Position numbers and translations under genes: made by a program | Source of the DNA: AC-32 sp038236705 | Lineage (GTDB): Bacteria; Actinomycetota; Thermoleophilia; Gaiellales; Gaiellaceae | Direction: 5' to 3' | NCBI GenBank assembly: GCA_038236705.1 | Contig: JBBRZN010000005.1 | Location: forward strand, 29,546 to 93,545 | DNA length: 64,000 bases | In this document: one piece after another, positions 7,588 to 15,415 of the stretch | How positions within the stretch are numbered: position 1 is the first letter of the stretch | Layout: each line of letters begins with the position of its first letter | Notes under the pieces: model-generated | Databases searched by the model: none | Seen by the model: only the letters and a program-made list of their open reading frames with translations | Told to the model about the DNA's origin: nothing

Positions 7588-8730
7588 TCAGAAGCGCAGG
7601 AGCGCGCCGATGCCCTCGACGGGCTCGAGATCCTGGCGTTGGCGCAACGCCAGGACGATGCCTCCGTGGGCGAGCGTCTGGTGCACGGCGAGGTCGAGGC
7701 CCTCTGGCCGCTCCTCCATCCGGGTGCCGTCGAGCGGACAAGAGCCTCCTTCGCTGGCGACCCGGCCGCAGGCGGGGCACTCCCACCCCGGCCGGTCGGT
7801 TCCGTTCTGGAACAGGAGCAGCTCGACGCGCCCGTCGGAGGCCGCCTCCAGCGTCGGCCCCCAGCCGGCGGCGGCTCGGCCGTTGCGGCCCGCCTCCTCC
7901 TTCCAGCGCTCGACAGCCTCGGCCTCCTGCTCGCCGTGCCGGGACTCGAGCAGCGGCTGGACGTCCTCGAGCAGCTCGGCCGGCCCGGCGTGGGCGTCGG
8001 CGCTCGTCCATCCCACGATCGCCTTCTTGACTTCGTGCGAGAGCTTCTCCTCGAGCTCCCCGCGAGTCTCTTCCGAGGCCACGACCACGAGCGGCGGGCC
8101 GCCGAGCTCGCGGACCTGCCGGTCGAGCGTCTCCGCGACGTCTTTCAAATGGTCGTGCACGAGCTTCTCGATGTGACGCTGGTAGCGCGCCTGCGACCAC
8201 CCACCCTGGTCGTGACGTCCCGGCTGGTCGTGGAAGCGTTCCGCGATCTCTTCCAGGCGACTGGCCTGAAGGCGATAGAGATCGCCGCGCTCTCGGCTGA
8301 CGACGGCGACGAGAGCGCCCTCGCCCCGGCCGACCAGGGAAACGAGCGGCGCGAGATACAGGCTCCGCCCGACCTTGACGACGTCCGGCACGCGCTCGCT
8401 CAGCGCCAGCGGCCGCCAGAGGTTGTCGAGATGCGCGCAGAAGACCGCGAAGCCATGGGAGCCCTCCCGGGCGAACTCGTTCTCGAAGAATGTGTGGAGG
8501 CGCTCGACGTCCTTTCGCAGACCCTCCTTCTGCTCGTGCGCGAGCTCCGGCCGCCGGGCCACCTCGGAGCGCTCGATCTCGTCGATCAGCGCGTTCACGC
8601 GCATCGCGGCGTCGCCCGGGGTCGGGGTCACGCTCGGATCGAGGTCGAAATACAGGCTGATCGCGCACCCGTTCTGCGCCCGGAACCGCGCAAGCTCGCG
8701 GAGCCGGTCCCACGTCACGGTCGAGGCCAT
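7588..8730 (-). CDS. baeRF/Vms1-like release-factor superfamily protein with zinc ribbon
   Basis: 380 residues. The middle carries HDQGGWSQARYQRH at about 173-186. The GGWSQ loop is the counterpart of the catalytic GGQ loop of eRF1 and of the Vms1/ANKZF1 peptidyl-tRNA hydrolases. Further on, PPLVVVASEETRGELEEKL fits the Rossmann-like strand of the domain after the loop, and a C-terminal zinc ribbon CPACGRVASEGGSCPLDG follows. Bacterial members (baeRF) are proposed to cleave peptidyl-tRNA in ribosome rescue; few have been tested. The start has a GAAGGGAT Shine-Dalgarno. It is divergent from trxB and followed after 51 bp by aconitase. Confidence 0.85.
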   Translation of the reverse strand: MASTVTWDRLRELARFRAQNGCAISLYFDLDPSVTPTPGDAAMRVNALIDEIERSEVARRPELAHEQKEGLRKDVERLHTFFENEFAREGSHGFAVFCAHLDNLWRPLALSERVPDVVKVGRSLYLAPLVSLVGRGEGALVAVVSRERGDLYRLQASRLEEIAERFHDQPGRHDQGGWSQARYQRHIEKLVHDHLKDVAETLDRQVRELGGPPLVVVASEETRGELEEKLSHEVKKAIVGWTSADAHAGPAELLEDVQPLLESRHGEQEAEAVERWKEEAGRNGRAAAGWGPTLEAASDGRVELLLFQNGTDRPGWECPACGRVASEGGSCPLDGTRMEERPEGLDLAVHQTLAHGGIVLALRQRQDLEPVEGIGALLRF

Positions 8731-8777
8731 ACCATCCCTTCGCTGTAGGGCGGCGATTCTAGTCGTCGGCTCCTCTG

Positions 8778-8817
8778 CAGAGGAAGTTTCGACCGACCAG
8801 AGGAAGTTTCGACCGAC
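8778..8817. repeat. Two perfect tandem copies of a 20-bp unit upstream of trxB
   Basis: CAGAGGAAGTTTCGACCGAC occurs twice head to tail (8778-8797, 8798-8817) in the divergent baeRF/trxB intergenic region. The second copy supplies the predicted -35 of trxB. Confidence 0.95.
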
Positions 8818-8831
8818 CCAAAGCGTTTAAT
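8801..8831 (+). promoter_or_regulatory. Candidate SigR-type, leaderless promoter of trxB
   Basis: AGGAAG (8801-8806), an 18-nt spacer and GTT (8825-8827) fit the actinobacterial SigR consensus GGGAAT-N18-GTT, whose classic target is trxB. TTTAAT (8826-8831) also ends exactly 6 nt before ATG 8838, so transcription probably begins at or next to the start codon. Confidence 0.5.
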
Positions 8832-8837
8832 ACTTCA

Positions 8838-9830
8838 ATGCAAGACATGACTGACGAGACCAGAGAACTGATCATCATCGGCGGCGGCCCCGCCGGCTAC
8901 ACCGCGGCGCTGTACGCGGCGCGCGCCAACCTGGAACCCCTCGTGATCGAGGGCTTCGCGTGGGGCGGCCAGCTGATGATCACGAGCGATGTCGAGAACT
9001 ACCCGGGCTATCCCGACGGGATCCTGGGCCCGGAGATGATGCAGGACTTCCGGCGCCAGGCGGGGCGCTTCGGCGCGGAGTTCGTGACCGACGACGTCAC
9101 GAAGGTGGACTTCACGGAGCACCCGTTCCGCGTCTGGGTCGGCGACAAGGAGCACGCGGCCGAGAGCGTGATCGTCGCGACCGGCGCCAGCGCGCGGCAA
9201 CTCGGGCTCGAATCCGAGCGCGCGCTGCAGGGCCGCGGCGTCTCCTACTGCGCGGTCTGCGACGCGGCCTTCTTCCGCGAGAAGGAGGTCGTGGTCGTCG
9301 GCGGGGGCGACTCGGCGATGGAGGAGGCGATCTTCCTGACGAAGTTCGCGACCAAGGTCAGCCTCGTCCACCGGCGCCCCGAGTTCCGCGCCTCGCAGAT
9401 CATGATCGATCGCGCCCGGGCCAACGAGAAGATCGAGTTCGTGACGCCGACCGTGGTCGAGGAGGTGCTCAGCGAAAACGGGCAGACGAGCGCAGTCCGG
9501 CTCCGCGATCAGGACACCGACGAGCTGCGCGACGTGCCGGCGCAGGGCCTCTTCGTGGCGGTCGGGCACGACCCGAACACGAAGCTGTTCCTCGACCAGC
9601 TCGACCACGACGACGCTGGGTACCTGGTGACCAAGCCGGGCTCCACCGCCACGAACATCGAAGGCGTCTTCGCCGCCGGCGACGTCGTCGATCACACGTA
9701 CCGCCAGGCCGTCACCGCGGCGGGCACCGGTACGATGGCCGCGCTCGACTCGGAGCGCTGGCTCGCCGCACGCGAGGGGCATCCGGGAACGGCGCTCACA
9801 GCGCCGAGGCCGGAAGCGGCCGAGGTCTAG
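8838..9830 (+). CDS. trxB: Thioredoxin-disulfide reductase
   Basis: 330 residues, full length for the low-molecular-weight type. It reduces thioredoxin with NADPH through FAD and a redox disulfide. The FAD loop GGGPAG is at 15-20, the active-site CAVC at 138-141, the NADPH loop GGGDSA at 155-160, and the second FAD motif is VFAAGDVVDHTYRQ. ATG 8838 has no Shine-Dalgarno, but a -10-like hexamer 6 nt upstream makes it the likely transcript start; ATG 8847 is an alternative. corA follows with its ribosome site overlapping the trxB stop. No thioredoxin gene is adjacent. Confidence 0.95.
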   Translation: MQDMTDETRELIIIGGGPAGYTAALYAARANLEPLVIEGFAWGGQLMITSDVENYPGYPDGILGPEMMQDFRRQAGRFGAEFVTDDVTKVDFTEHPFRVWVGDKEHAAESVIVATGASARQLGLESERALQGRGVSYCAVCDAAFFREKEVVVVGGGDSAMEEAIFLTKFATKVSLVHRRPEFRASQIMIDRARANEKIEFVTPTVVEEVLSENGQTSAVRLRDQDTDELRDVPAQGLFVAVGHDPNTKLFLDQLDHDDAGYLVTKPGSTATNIEGVFAAGDVVDHTYRQAVTAAGTGTMAALDSERWLAAREGHPGTALTAPRPEAAEV

Positions 9831-9838
9831 GAGGCCCC

Positions 9839-10750
9839 ATGGGGTCGAAGTGGATCGACCTCGTCGATCCCGATGAAGCCGAGCTGCGCAAGCAGATGCC
9901 GAAGAGGCTGCACGCGCGCGCCCTCGACCGGCTGATCGCCCCGGCGGAGCACGAGGACGAGCCGCGGCCGACCCTCGAGGGCCACGGCGACTACGTCTTC
10001 GGCGTCTTCCTCGTGCCGGTCGCTGTACCCGACGAGAACCGCGTCTACTACCAGGAGGTCGACCTGGTGCTCACGCGCGAGCTCGTGGTGACCGTGCGCA
10101 AGACGCCCGCCGACGGCGAGCCGTTCGACGCGGCGGGCGTCCACGAGACCTGCACGCGCGGCGGCATCGATGACCCCGGCATGGTCGCGTACCACCTCGT
10201 GGACGAGGTCGCCGAGCACTACCTCGATCTGATCGACAAGCTGAACGACAAGATCGACGAGCTCGACGACCACGTCGAGGAGTGGCCGGCCGAGCAAGTC
10301 CGCGGGCGGATCTCGGAGCTCCGGCACGCCCTCCTGCACATCCGGCGCACGCTTGCGCCGACGCGCGACGCGATTCGCGGGATCGTGGACGGCCGGATCG
10401 AGCTCGAAGGGCAGGAGCTCTTCCCACACGAGGTCGAGCTCCACTTCGCGGACTCCTACGACAAGCTGCTGCGTGCGAGCGAGGGCCTCGACTTCTCGCG
10501 CGACCTCCTCGGCGGCGTGCGCGACTACAGCCAGGCCAAGATCGCCAACGACCAGAACGAGGTGATGAAGAAATTGACCGCCATCGCCTCGATCCTGCTG
10601 GTGCCGACCTTCATCGTCGGGCTCTACGGCCAGAACTTCCGCCACATCCCCGAGCTCAACTGGGCGTTCGGCTACTGGTGGTCGTGGGGCTGGATCATCG
10701 CGGCGACGCTCGCGCAGATCGTCTACTTCCGCAGGAAGCGCTGGCTGTAG
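9839..10750 (+). CDS. corA: CorA-type magnesium transporter with GQN instead of GMN
   Basis: 303 residues: a cytoplasmic alpha/beta N-terminal domain, a long stalk helix (about 205-250) and two C-terminal membrane helices (about 250-266 and 276-296). The pore motif after the first helix is YGQNFRHIPEL, residues 263-273, where the family signature is YGMNF. The GMN Met is thus Gln, while Gly, Asn and the PEL loop are kept. The family imports Mg2+, Co2+ or Ni2+; selectivity may differ here. ATG 9839 is preceded by TAGGAGG, which overlaps the trxB stop, so the two genes are probably cotranscribed. Confidence 0.9.
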   Translation: MGSKWIDLVDPDEAELRKQMPKRLHARALDRLIAPAEHEDEPRPTLEGHGDYVFGVFLVPVAVPDENRVYYQEVDLVLTRELVVTVRKTPADGEPFDAAGVHETCTRGGIDDPGMVAYHLVDEVAEHYLDLIDKLNDKIDELDDHVEEWPAEQVRGRISELRHALLHIRRTLAPTRDAIRGIVDGRIELEGQELFPHEVELHFADSYDKLLRASEGLDFSRDLLGGVRDYSQAKIANDQNEVMKKLTAIASILLVPTFIVGLYGQNFRHIPELNWAFGYWWSWGWIIAATLAQIVYFRRKRWL

Positions 10751-10762
10751 GGGCCGCGTCCC

Positions 10763-10768
10763 TACCAT
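10763..10768 (+). promoter_or_regulatory. -10 element for the zinc-ribbon/PAS gene, leaderless
   Basis: TACCAT ends 6 nt before ATG 10775; there is no Shine-Dalgarno. Confidence 0.45.
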
Positions 10769-10774
10769 GACCGC

Positions 10775-11218
10775 ATGCCCTACTTCATCTGTCCGAACTG
10801 CAAGCAACGCTCGATCGATCACGACCGGCGCGAAGGCCTGAGCCGGCAGGCGGTTTCGTGCCAGCGCTGCGGGTTCGGGTTCCTGTTCGAGCTGCTCGAG
10901 GACTACTACCCCGCACCGGGCACGGGCTTCGTCGTCTGTGACCGGAACGCGCGCATCCTTGCATGCGGGCGGGACGTGTTCGAGCTCTCAGGCTTCAGCG
11001 AGCAGGAGCTGATGGGGCGCGACGTGGTCGAGGCTTTCGGGCTGTCCGGGTTCGAGGGCGAGAGCCCGGCTCAGGTCGCATTGGAATGGGGCGTTCGCCG
11101 GCTCGGCGAGCAGCTCGAGCTGCGCTCGCGGATCGGGCACGTGAAGCCGGTGACCGCCGACTTCTTCCCGGCCTACGACGACGACGGTGGGCTGCTCGTA
11201 GGGCTCACGCCGCGGTAG
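10775..11218 (+). CDS. Zinc-ribbon plus PAS domain protein
   Basis: 147 residues. The N-terminus has two CxxC knuckles (CPNCKQ at about 6-11, CQRCGF at about 29-34), a small zinc ribbon. A single PAS-like domain follows (GTGFVVCDRNARILACGRDVFELSGFSEQELMGRDV in separate strands and helices, about 49-85, then HVKPVTADFFPAYDDDGG). No output domain is present, so it probably works as a sensor partner or adaptor; the ligand is unknown. The start is supported by the -10-like hexamer 6 nt upstream. It follows corA by 24 bp on the same strand. Confidence 0.8.
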   Translation: MPYFICPNCKQRSIDHDRREGLSRQAVSCQRCGFGFLFELLEDYYPAPGTGFVVCDRNARILACGRDVFELSGFSEQELMGRDVVEAFGLSGFEGESPAQVALEWGVRRLGEQLELRSRIGHVKPVTADFFPAYDDDGGLLVGLTPR

Positions 11219-11222
11219 TCAC

Positions 11223-11249
11223 CGCGGAAAGTGCTACGCACTTTCCGCG
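11223..11249 (+). terminator. Perfect 12-bp hairpin after the PAS gene
   Basis: CGCGGAAAGTGC and GCACTTTCCGCG pair perfectly around a 3-nt loop. There is no T-run, so it may act as a terminator, an RNA-stabilising stem or a REP-like element. Confidence 0.5.
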
Positions 11250-11366
11250 ATCGGGACTGGACATCGCTTCGCTCGTAGAACGTCAGAGAAGACTGAGCTC
11301 AACAAGCTCGTTTTCAACCCAGGCCTGAAGCTCCTCGAGCGCGTCGAGGGCGCGCATGGCTCCAGC

Positions 11367-12068
11367 CTAGGCGCCGGAATGTGACGCGATCGTGCTGACT
11401 TCGACCCTACTTGCGGGACAGAGGTGGTTCAGGACGCAGAGCTCGCAGCGCGGCGAGCGCGCGAGACAGACCCGCCGCCCGTGCTGGATCAGCAGGTGCG
11501 GGAAGACGTTCCAGGACCGGCGCGGGACCAGCCGCATCAGGTCGCGCTCGATCTTGACCGGGTCGTCGTGCCTGGTCAGCCCGAGCCGCTGCGAGAGCCG
11601 GCGCACGTGCGTGTCGACGACGATCCCCTCCGCCTCGCCGCGCTCGGCGACGACGACGTTGGCCGTCTTGCGGGCAACCCCCGGGAGGCGGAGCAGCTCC
11701 TCCATGCGCGCGGGAACCTGTCCGTCGTGCCGCTCGAGCAGCAGCTTCATGGTGCCGCGGATCGCCCTGGTCTTCTGGCGGAAGAACCCCGTCGAGCGGA
11801 TGTCGTCCTCGAGCTCCTCGAGCGGCACGGCGAGGTAGTCCTCGGGGCGGCGGTACTTGCCGAAGAGCCGCTCTGTGACGCGGTTGACGTTCACGTCGGT
11901 CGTCTGCGCGGAGAGCATCACCGAGACGAGCAGCTCGAGATCGTTGCGGAAGCGCAGCGCGATCGTCGCTTCGGGATATTCGGCGAGCAGCCGCTCGATG
12001 ATCGGCACGATCCGCTCGCGCTTCGGCCCGACGCGCCGCCGCGACTCGGCGACGTAGCTGCGGGCCAT
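11367..12068 (-). CDS. nth: Endonuclease III
   Basis: 233 residues. A DNA glycosylase/AP lyase for oxidised pyrimidines. The helix-hairpin-helix LPGVARKTANVV holds the catalytic Lys134, VVDTHVRR the catalytic Asp152, and the 4Fe-4S cluster ligands are Cys201, 208, 211 and 217 (C-x6-C-x2-C-x5-C). The start ATG overlaps the stop of the AddA-like gene, so it is probably the last gene of an addB-addA-nth repair operon. Confidence 0.95.
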   Translation of the reverse strand: MARSYVAESRRRVGPKRERIVPIIERLLAEYPEATIALRFRNDLELLVSVMLSAQTTDVNVNRVTERLFGKYRRPEDYLAVPLEELEDDIRSTGFFRQKTRAIRGTMKLLLERHDGQVPARMEELLRLPGVARKTANVVVAERGEAEGIVVDTHVRRLSQRLGLTRHDDPVKIERDLMRLVPRRSWNVFPHLLIQHGRRVCLARSPRCELCVLNHLCPASRVEVSTIASHSGA

Positions 12069-15000
12069 CAGGCGATGTGACGCAGCCGCGGGCCGGCGCA
12101 GACGAGGTTCAGCGCGGGACAGTCGGCGCAGACGAACTCGTCGGGGGTCGGGCGGAAGTCGTTCGCCTGGATCTGGGCGATCGCGGCGGAGAGCTCGGCT
12201 TCCAGTGCCGGGATGTCCTCACGCGTGAAGCTCGTCGTGACGACCGCATCCGGTCGTTCGAGGAAGTGGTAGACCACCTCGACCTGCTCGGCTCCGGCGC
12301 GGAAGCAGGCGAGCGCGTAGACGAGGCGCTGGAGCCTGTAGTCGTGCTCGACGATCTCCTCCGGCGTGCCCTCGGCCAGCGAATTGGTCTTGTAGTCGAG
12401 GACGAGCGCGCTCGTCCCGTCGCGGTGCAGGACGTCGATGCGCCCATGCAGCAGGACGCCGTCGTGCTCGAACGCAAACGGAAGCTCGGGCGCCGCTCCC
12501 TCCAGTTCGGCGATCCGGGCGCCGAGCTCCGAGCCGCAGTAGGAGTCGACGAAGCCGCGGATGCGCTCGAGCTCCTCGTCGGTGGCGGCCGGATAGCGGG
12601 CGCGGACGAGCTCCACGAGATCCTCGGGCACGGACGGCGCGGCGAGGTCGATGCGCTCGAGCAGCGCGTGCACGGCGTCGCCGATCTCGGTTGCGGCAAG
12701 GCCCGTCTGCCCGGGCACGGAGCCTGACGCGTCGGCGGGCCGCAGCCCGACGACCCGCTCGGCGAAGTACCGGTACGAGCAGCGCTCGAAGAGCGAGAGC
12801 GCGCTGTACGAGAGCCGTCGCACTCGGTGGAGCGGCGGCGCGGGCACCTCGGCCAGCGGTGCTAGCGCGACGGCAGGCTCGGCCGGCGCACCGCCGTTCT
12901 CGGTCACCTGGAAGAGCTCGAGCTGTTCGATCACCGCGGGCGGCGGTTCGACTGCGCCCTCGGTCGAGTGACGGTCGAGCCGGATCAGCAGCCGTGCTCC
13001 ACCCCGCTCGATCTCCACGGGCGAATCGCCCGCGTCGTCGAGCTCGTTCGCGTCGAGCCGGTCGAGCACCCAGCCGATCGGCGTGTTGGCGTCGGCCTTC
13101 CGATCCTGGTCGATCGCTCCCGAGACGATCAGCCGGTCGATCGCGCGCGTCATGGCCACGTAGTAGAGGCGCAGCCGCTCGGCTCCCTCGGCGTCCTGCT
13201 CCGCGGTCTTGACGGATTCGTACTCCGAGGTCGAGAGGCGCTTGCCGGTCGAAGGCTCGGCAACGCGGAAGCCGAGCCGCCCGTCCGGCAGGCACAGGAT
13301 CTCGTCCGCGTCGTGGCGCCCGCGGTCGCGGCCGGCGTCGGCGACCACGACGACCTTGAACTCGAGGCCCTTCGCCGAGTGGATCGTCAGGAGCCGGATC
13401 ACGTCGGTGCCCTCCTCCTCGGCGACCGCCTCGAGCTCGGAGGCGCCCACGGCATCCTGCTCGGCGACGAAGCGCACGAAGCCCTGGACGTCGGGGCCGC
13501 GCAGCTCCTCGTAGGAGCGCGCGAGCCGCGCCAGCTTGCGCAGGTTCGCGTACCGGCGCCGACCGTCCCACTGGGCGAGGACGGCGAGGTCGTAGTCGTG
13601 CGCGCAGACGATCTGCTCGCAGAGCCGTTCAAGCGTCAGCGTCGGGGCACGGGCGGCCAGGCGGTCGAAGCGCTGCTTGAACGCTTCGAAGAGCCGGCGA
13701 TCGGTGGCGGCGAGGCCCTCGGGCATGCCCTTCTCCAGGCCGGCGAAGAGCGGCCGCTTCGGCGCGGCGCGGCGGAGCAGGACGAGCGCGTCGTTCGAGG
13801 CGCCGACGAACGGCGAGGCCAGCACCGTCACGAGCGCCTCGTCGTCGTAACGGTTGTGGAGCAACCGCAGGTAGGCGAGCAGGTCGACCACCTGCTGCTG
13901 GTGGTAGTAGTCGCGGCCGGTCGCGCGGAAGGTCGGCAAGCCGAGCGCCCGCAGCTCCTCCTCGTAGAGCCTCGCGTCGGTGCCAGCGGCGAACAGGAGC
14001 ACGATCTCGCCGGGGGCCGCCTCGCCCGTGTCGACCAGGTCGCGCACGCGAGCGGCGATGTGCCGCGCCTCGGCCTGCCGCCAGTGCGTGCCCGTCTCCG
14101 CGTAGCTCGCCTTGTCGGTGACGAGCAGCTCCACGGCGGCCCCGAACGCGGGGTCGGAAAAGCGGCCGGCGGCGTCGAGCGGCTGAAAGGTCTCGCCGAA
14201 GTCCGCTGCGAAGAGGTGGTTGATCACGTCGAGCACCTCGGGCCGCGAGCGGTAGTTCTGGGTCAGGGCGAGCACGCCGCCGACCTGCTCGCGCCGCTCG
14301 CGGAAGACCTCGACGTCCGCGTGCCGGAAGCGGTAGATCGACTGGAATTCGTCACCGACGAAGAAGAGCTCCGCGTCGTCGCTGGCCAAGAGATCGACGA
14401 GCTCGCACTGGAGGCGATTGGTGTCCTGGAACTCGTCCACCATGATCGACCTGAAGCGCCAGCTCTCGCGCTCGCGGATCTCCTCGTTGTCGCGCAACAG
14501 CTCCCGCGCCACCTGCTGGAGATCCTCGAAGTCGAGCGCCGACTCGCGGTCCTTCGCGGCCTGGTAGGCCCGGTCGTAGGCGAGCAGGAGCTCTTGGAGC
14601 TGCTCGCGGTCGCGGGCGGCGAGCGCCTCGAGCGCTGCCTGCTCGACCGCGAGCCTCGCCTCCTCGTACGCCTCGCCGGTCTCGCTGCGATCGCTCAGCT
14701 CGGCCAGGTCGAGCAGCGTTTCCGGGCTCGGCGAAGGCTCCAGCAGCCGCAGAGCGTGCGCCGCCTGCTCGCTCTCGAGCCCTCGGGCGGCGGCGCGCAG
14801 GTCCTCGATCCGTTCCTCGAGCTGCGGGTCGCCCGGCGCCGCGAGCTGCAGGTCGAGCCCTGAGGAGCGCAGCGTCTCGTGGACGCCCGTGAGCATCCGG
14901 CGCAGCCGCTTGCCGCCGTAGGAGGCAAGCAGCCGCAACCGCTCCTCGTCGCCGCCCTTGCAGAACTCCTCGAGCGCTTCGCGGAAGGCCTCGCCCCGCA

Positions 15001-15415
15001 GGACCCGCCCCTGGCTGTCGTCCAGCACGCGGAAGCGCGGGTCGATTCCCGCCGCGAAGGGGTGGGCCTTCAGGAGCCGGTGGCAGAAGCCGTGGATCGT
15101 CGAGATCCAGGCCGCGTCGAGGTCACGCGCGAGGTCGTGGCGCTCAAGCTCGTGCAGGCGACGCCGGATGCGCCCACGCAGCTCGCCGGCGGCCCGCTCG
15201 GTGTAGGTGATCACGAGAATCGAGTCGACGTCGAGGCCCCGCTCGCAGACGGCGCGACAGAACCGCTCGACGATGACCGTCGTCTTGCCGGTGCCCGCGC
15301 CCGCCGAGACGAAGACGACGCCGGGCTCCTCGATCGCCCGGAGCTGCTCGCGGTTCGGAGCTTCGACCGCGCTCACGAGCGCTTCACCCGGCACATCGTC
15401 CAGAGGCTGCACCAT
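12068..15415 (-). CDS. UvrD/AddA-like helicase with C-terminal nuclease domain
   Basis: About 1115 residues from ATG 15415. A superfamily 1A helicase: Walker A AGAGTGKTT at 38-46, motif II VDEFQDTNR, and later motifs VLALTQNYRS and LTIHSAKGLEFKVV. The C-terminus holds a PD-(D/E)XK nuclease (HGRIDVLHRDG...LVLDYKTNS) and a final FVCADCPALNLVC cysteine cluster. Together with the upstream AddB-like protein it would form an AddAB/AdnAB-type double-strand-break resection complex. The frame is open far upstream, but the conserved protein begins only at MVQPLDDVPG, which overlaps the AddB-like 3' end by 43 bp, consistent with translational coupling. The symbol is left open because AddA and AdnB types are not separable by eye. 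Confidence 0.9.
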   Translation of the reverse strand: MVQPLDDVPGEALVSAVEAPNREQLRAIEEPGVVFVSAGAGTGKTTVIVERFCRAVCERGLDVDSILVITYTERAAGELRGRIRRRLHELERHDLARDLDAAWISTIHGFCHRLLKAHPFAAGIDPRFRVLDDSQGRVLRGEAFREALEEFCKGGDEERLRLLASYGGKRLRRMLTGVHETLRSSGLDLQLAAPGDPQLEERIEDLRAAARGLESEQAAHALRLLEPSPSPETLLDLAELSDRSETGEAYEEARLAVEQAALEALAARDREQLQELLLAYDRAYQAAKDRESALDFEDLQQVARELLRDNEEIRERESWRFRSIMVDEFQDTNRLQCELVDLLASDDAELFFVGDEFQSIYRFRHADVEVFRERREQVGGVLALTQNYRSRPEVLDVINHLFAADFGETFQPLDAAGRFSDPAFGAAVELLVTDKASYAETGTHWRQAEARHIAARVRDLVDTGEAAPGEIVLLFAAGTDARLYEEELRALGLPTFRATGRDYYHQQQVVDLLAYLRLLHNRYDDEALVTVLASPFVGASNDALVLLRRAAPKRPLFAGLEKGMPEGLAATDRRLFEAFKQRFDRLAARAPTLTLERLCEQIVCAHDYDLAVLAQWDGRRRYANLRKLARLARSYEELRGPDVQGFVRFVAEQDAVGASELEAVAEEEGTDVIRLLTIHSAKGLEFKVVVVADAGRDRGRHDADEILCLPDGRLGFRVAEPSTGKRLSTSEYESVKTAEQDAEGAERLRLYYVAMTRAIDRLIVSGAIDQDRKADANTPIGWVLDRLDANELDDAGDSPVEIERGGARLLIRLDRHSTEGAVEPPPAVIEQLELFQVTENGGAPAEPAVALAPLAEVPAPPLHRVRRLSYSALSLFERCSYRYFAERVVGLRPADASGSVPGQTGLAATEIGDAVHALLERIDLAAPSVPEDLVELVRARYPAATDEELERIRGFVDSYCGSELGARIAELEGAAPELPFAFEHDGVLLHGRIDVLHRDGTSALVLDYKTNSLAEGTPEEIVEHDYRLQRLVYALACFRAGAEQVEVVYHFLERPDAVVTTSFTREDIPALEAELSAAIAQIQANDFRPTPDEFVCADCPALNLVCAGPRLRHIA

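Noticed and set aside
8960..9838. Extension of the corA frame upstream through trxB
   Set aside because: The corA product starts at ATG 9839 with a good ribosome site; the upstream part overlaps trxB in another frame and is compositional noise.
11283..11357. A 24-codon minus-strand frame (MRALDALEELQAWVENELVE...)
   Set aside because: Plausible helix but no ribosome site, no -10 at the usual distance and too short to support alone.
12968..14863. Long plus-strand open frame opposite the AddA-like helicase
   Set aside because: Antisense shadow; the helicase motifs I, II and VI are on the minus strand.
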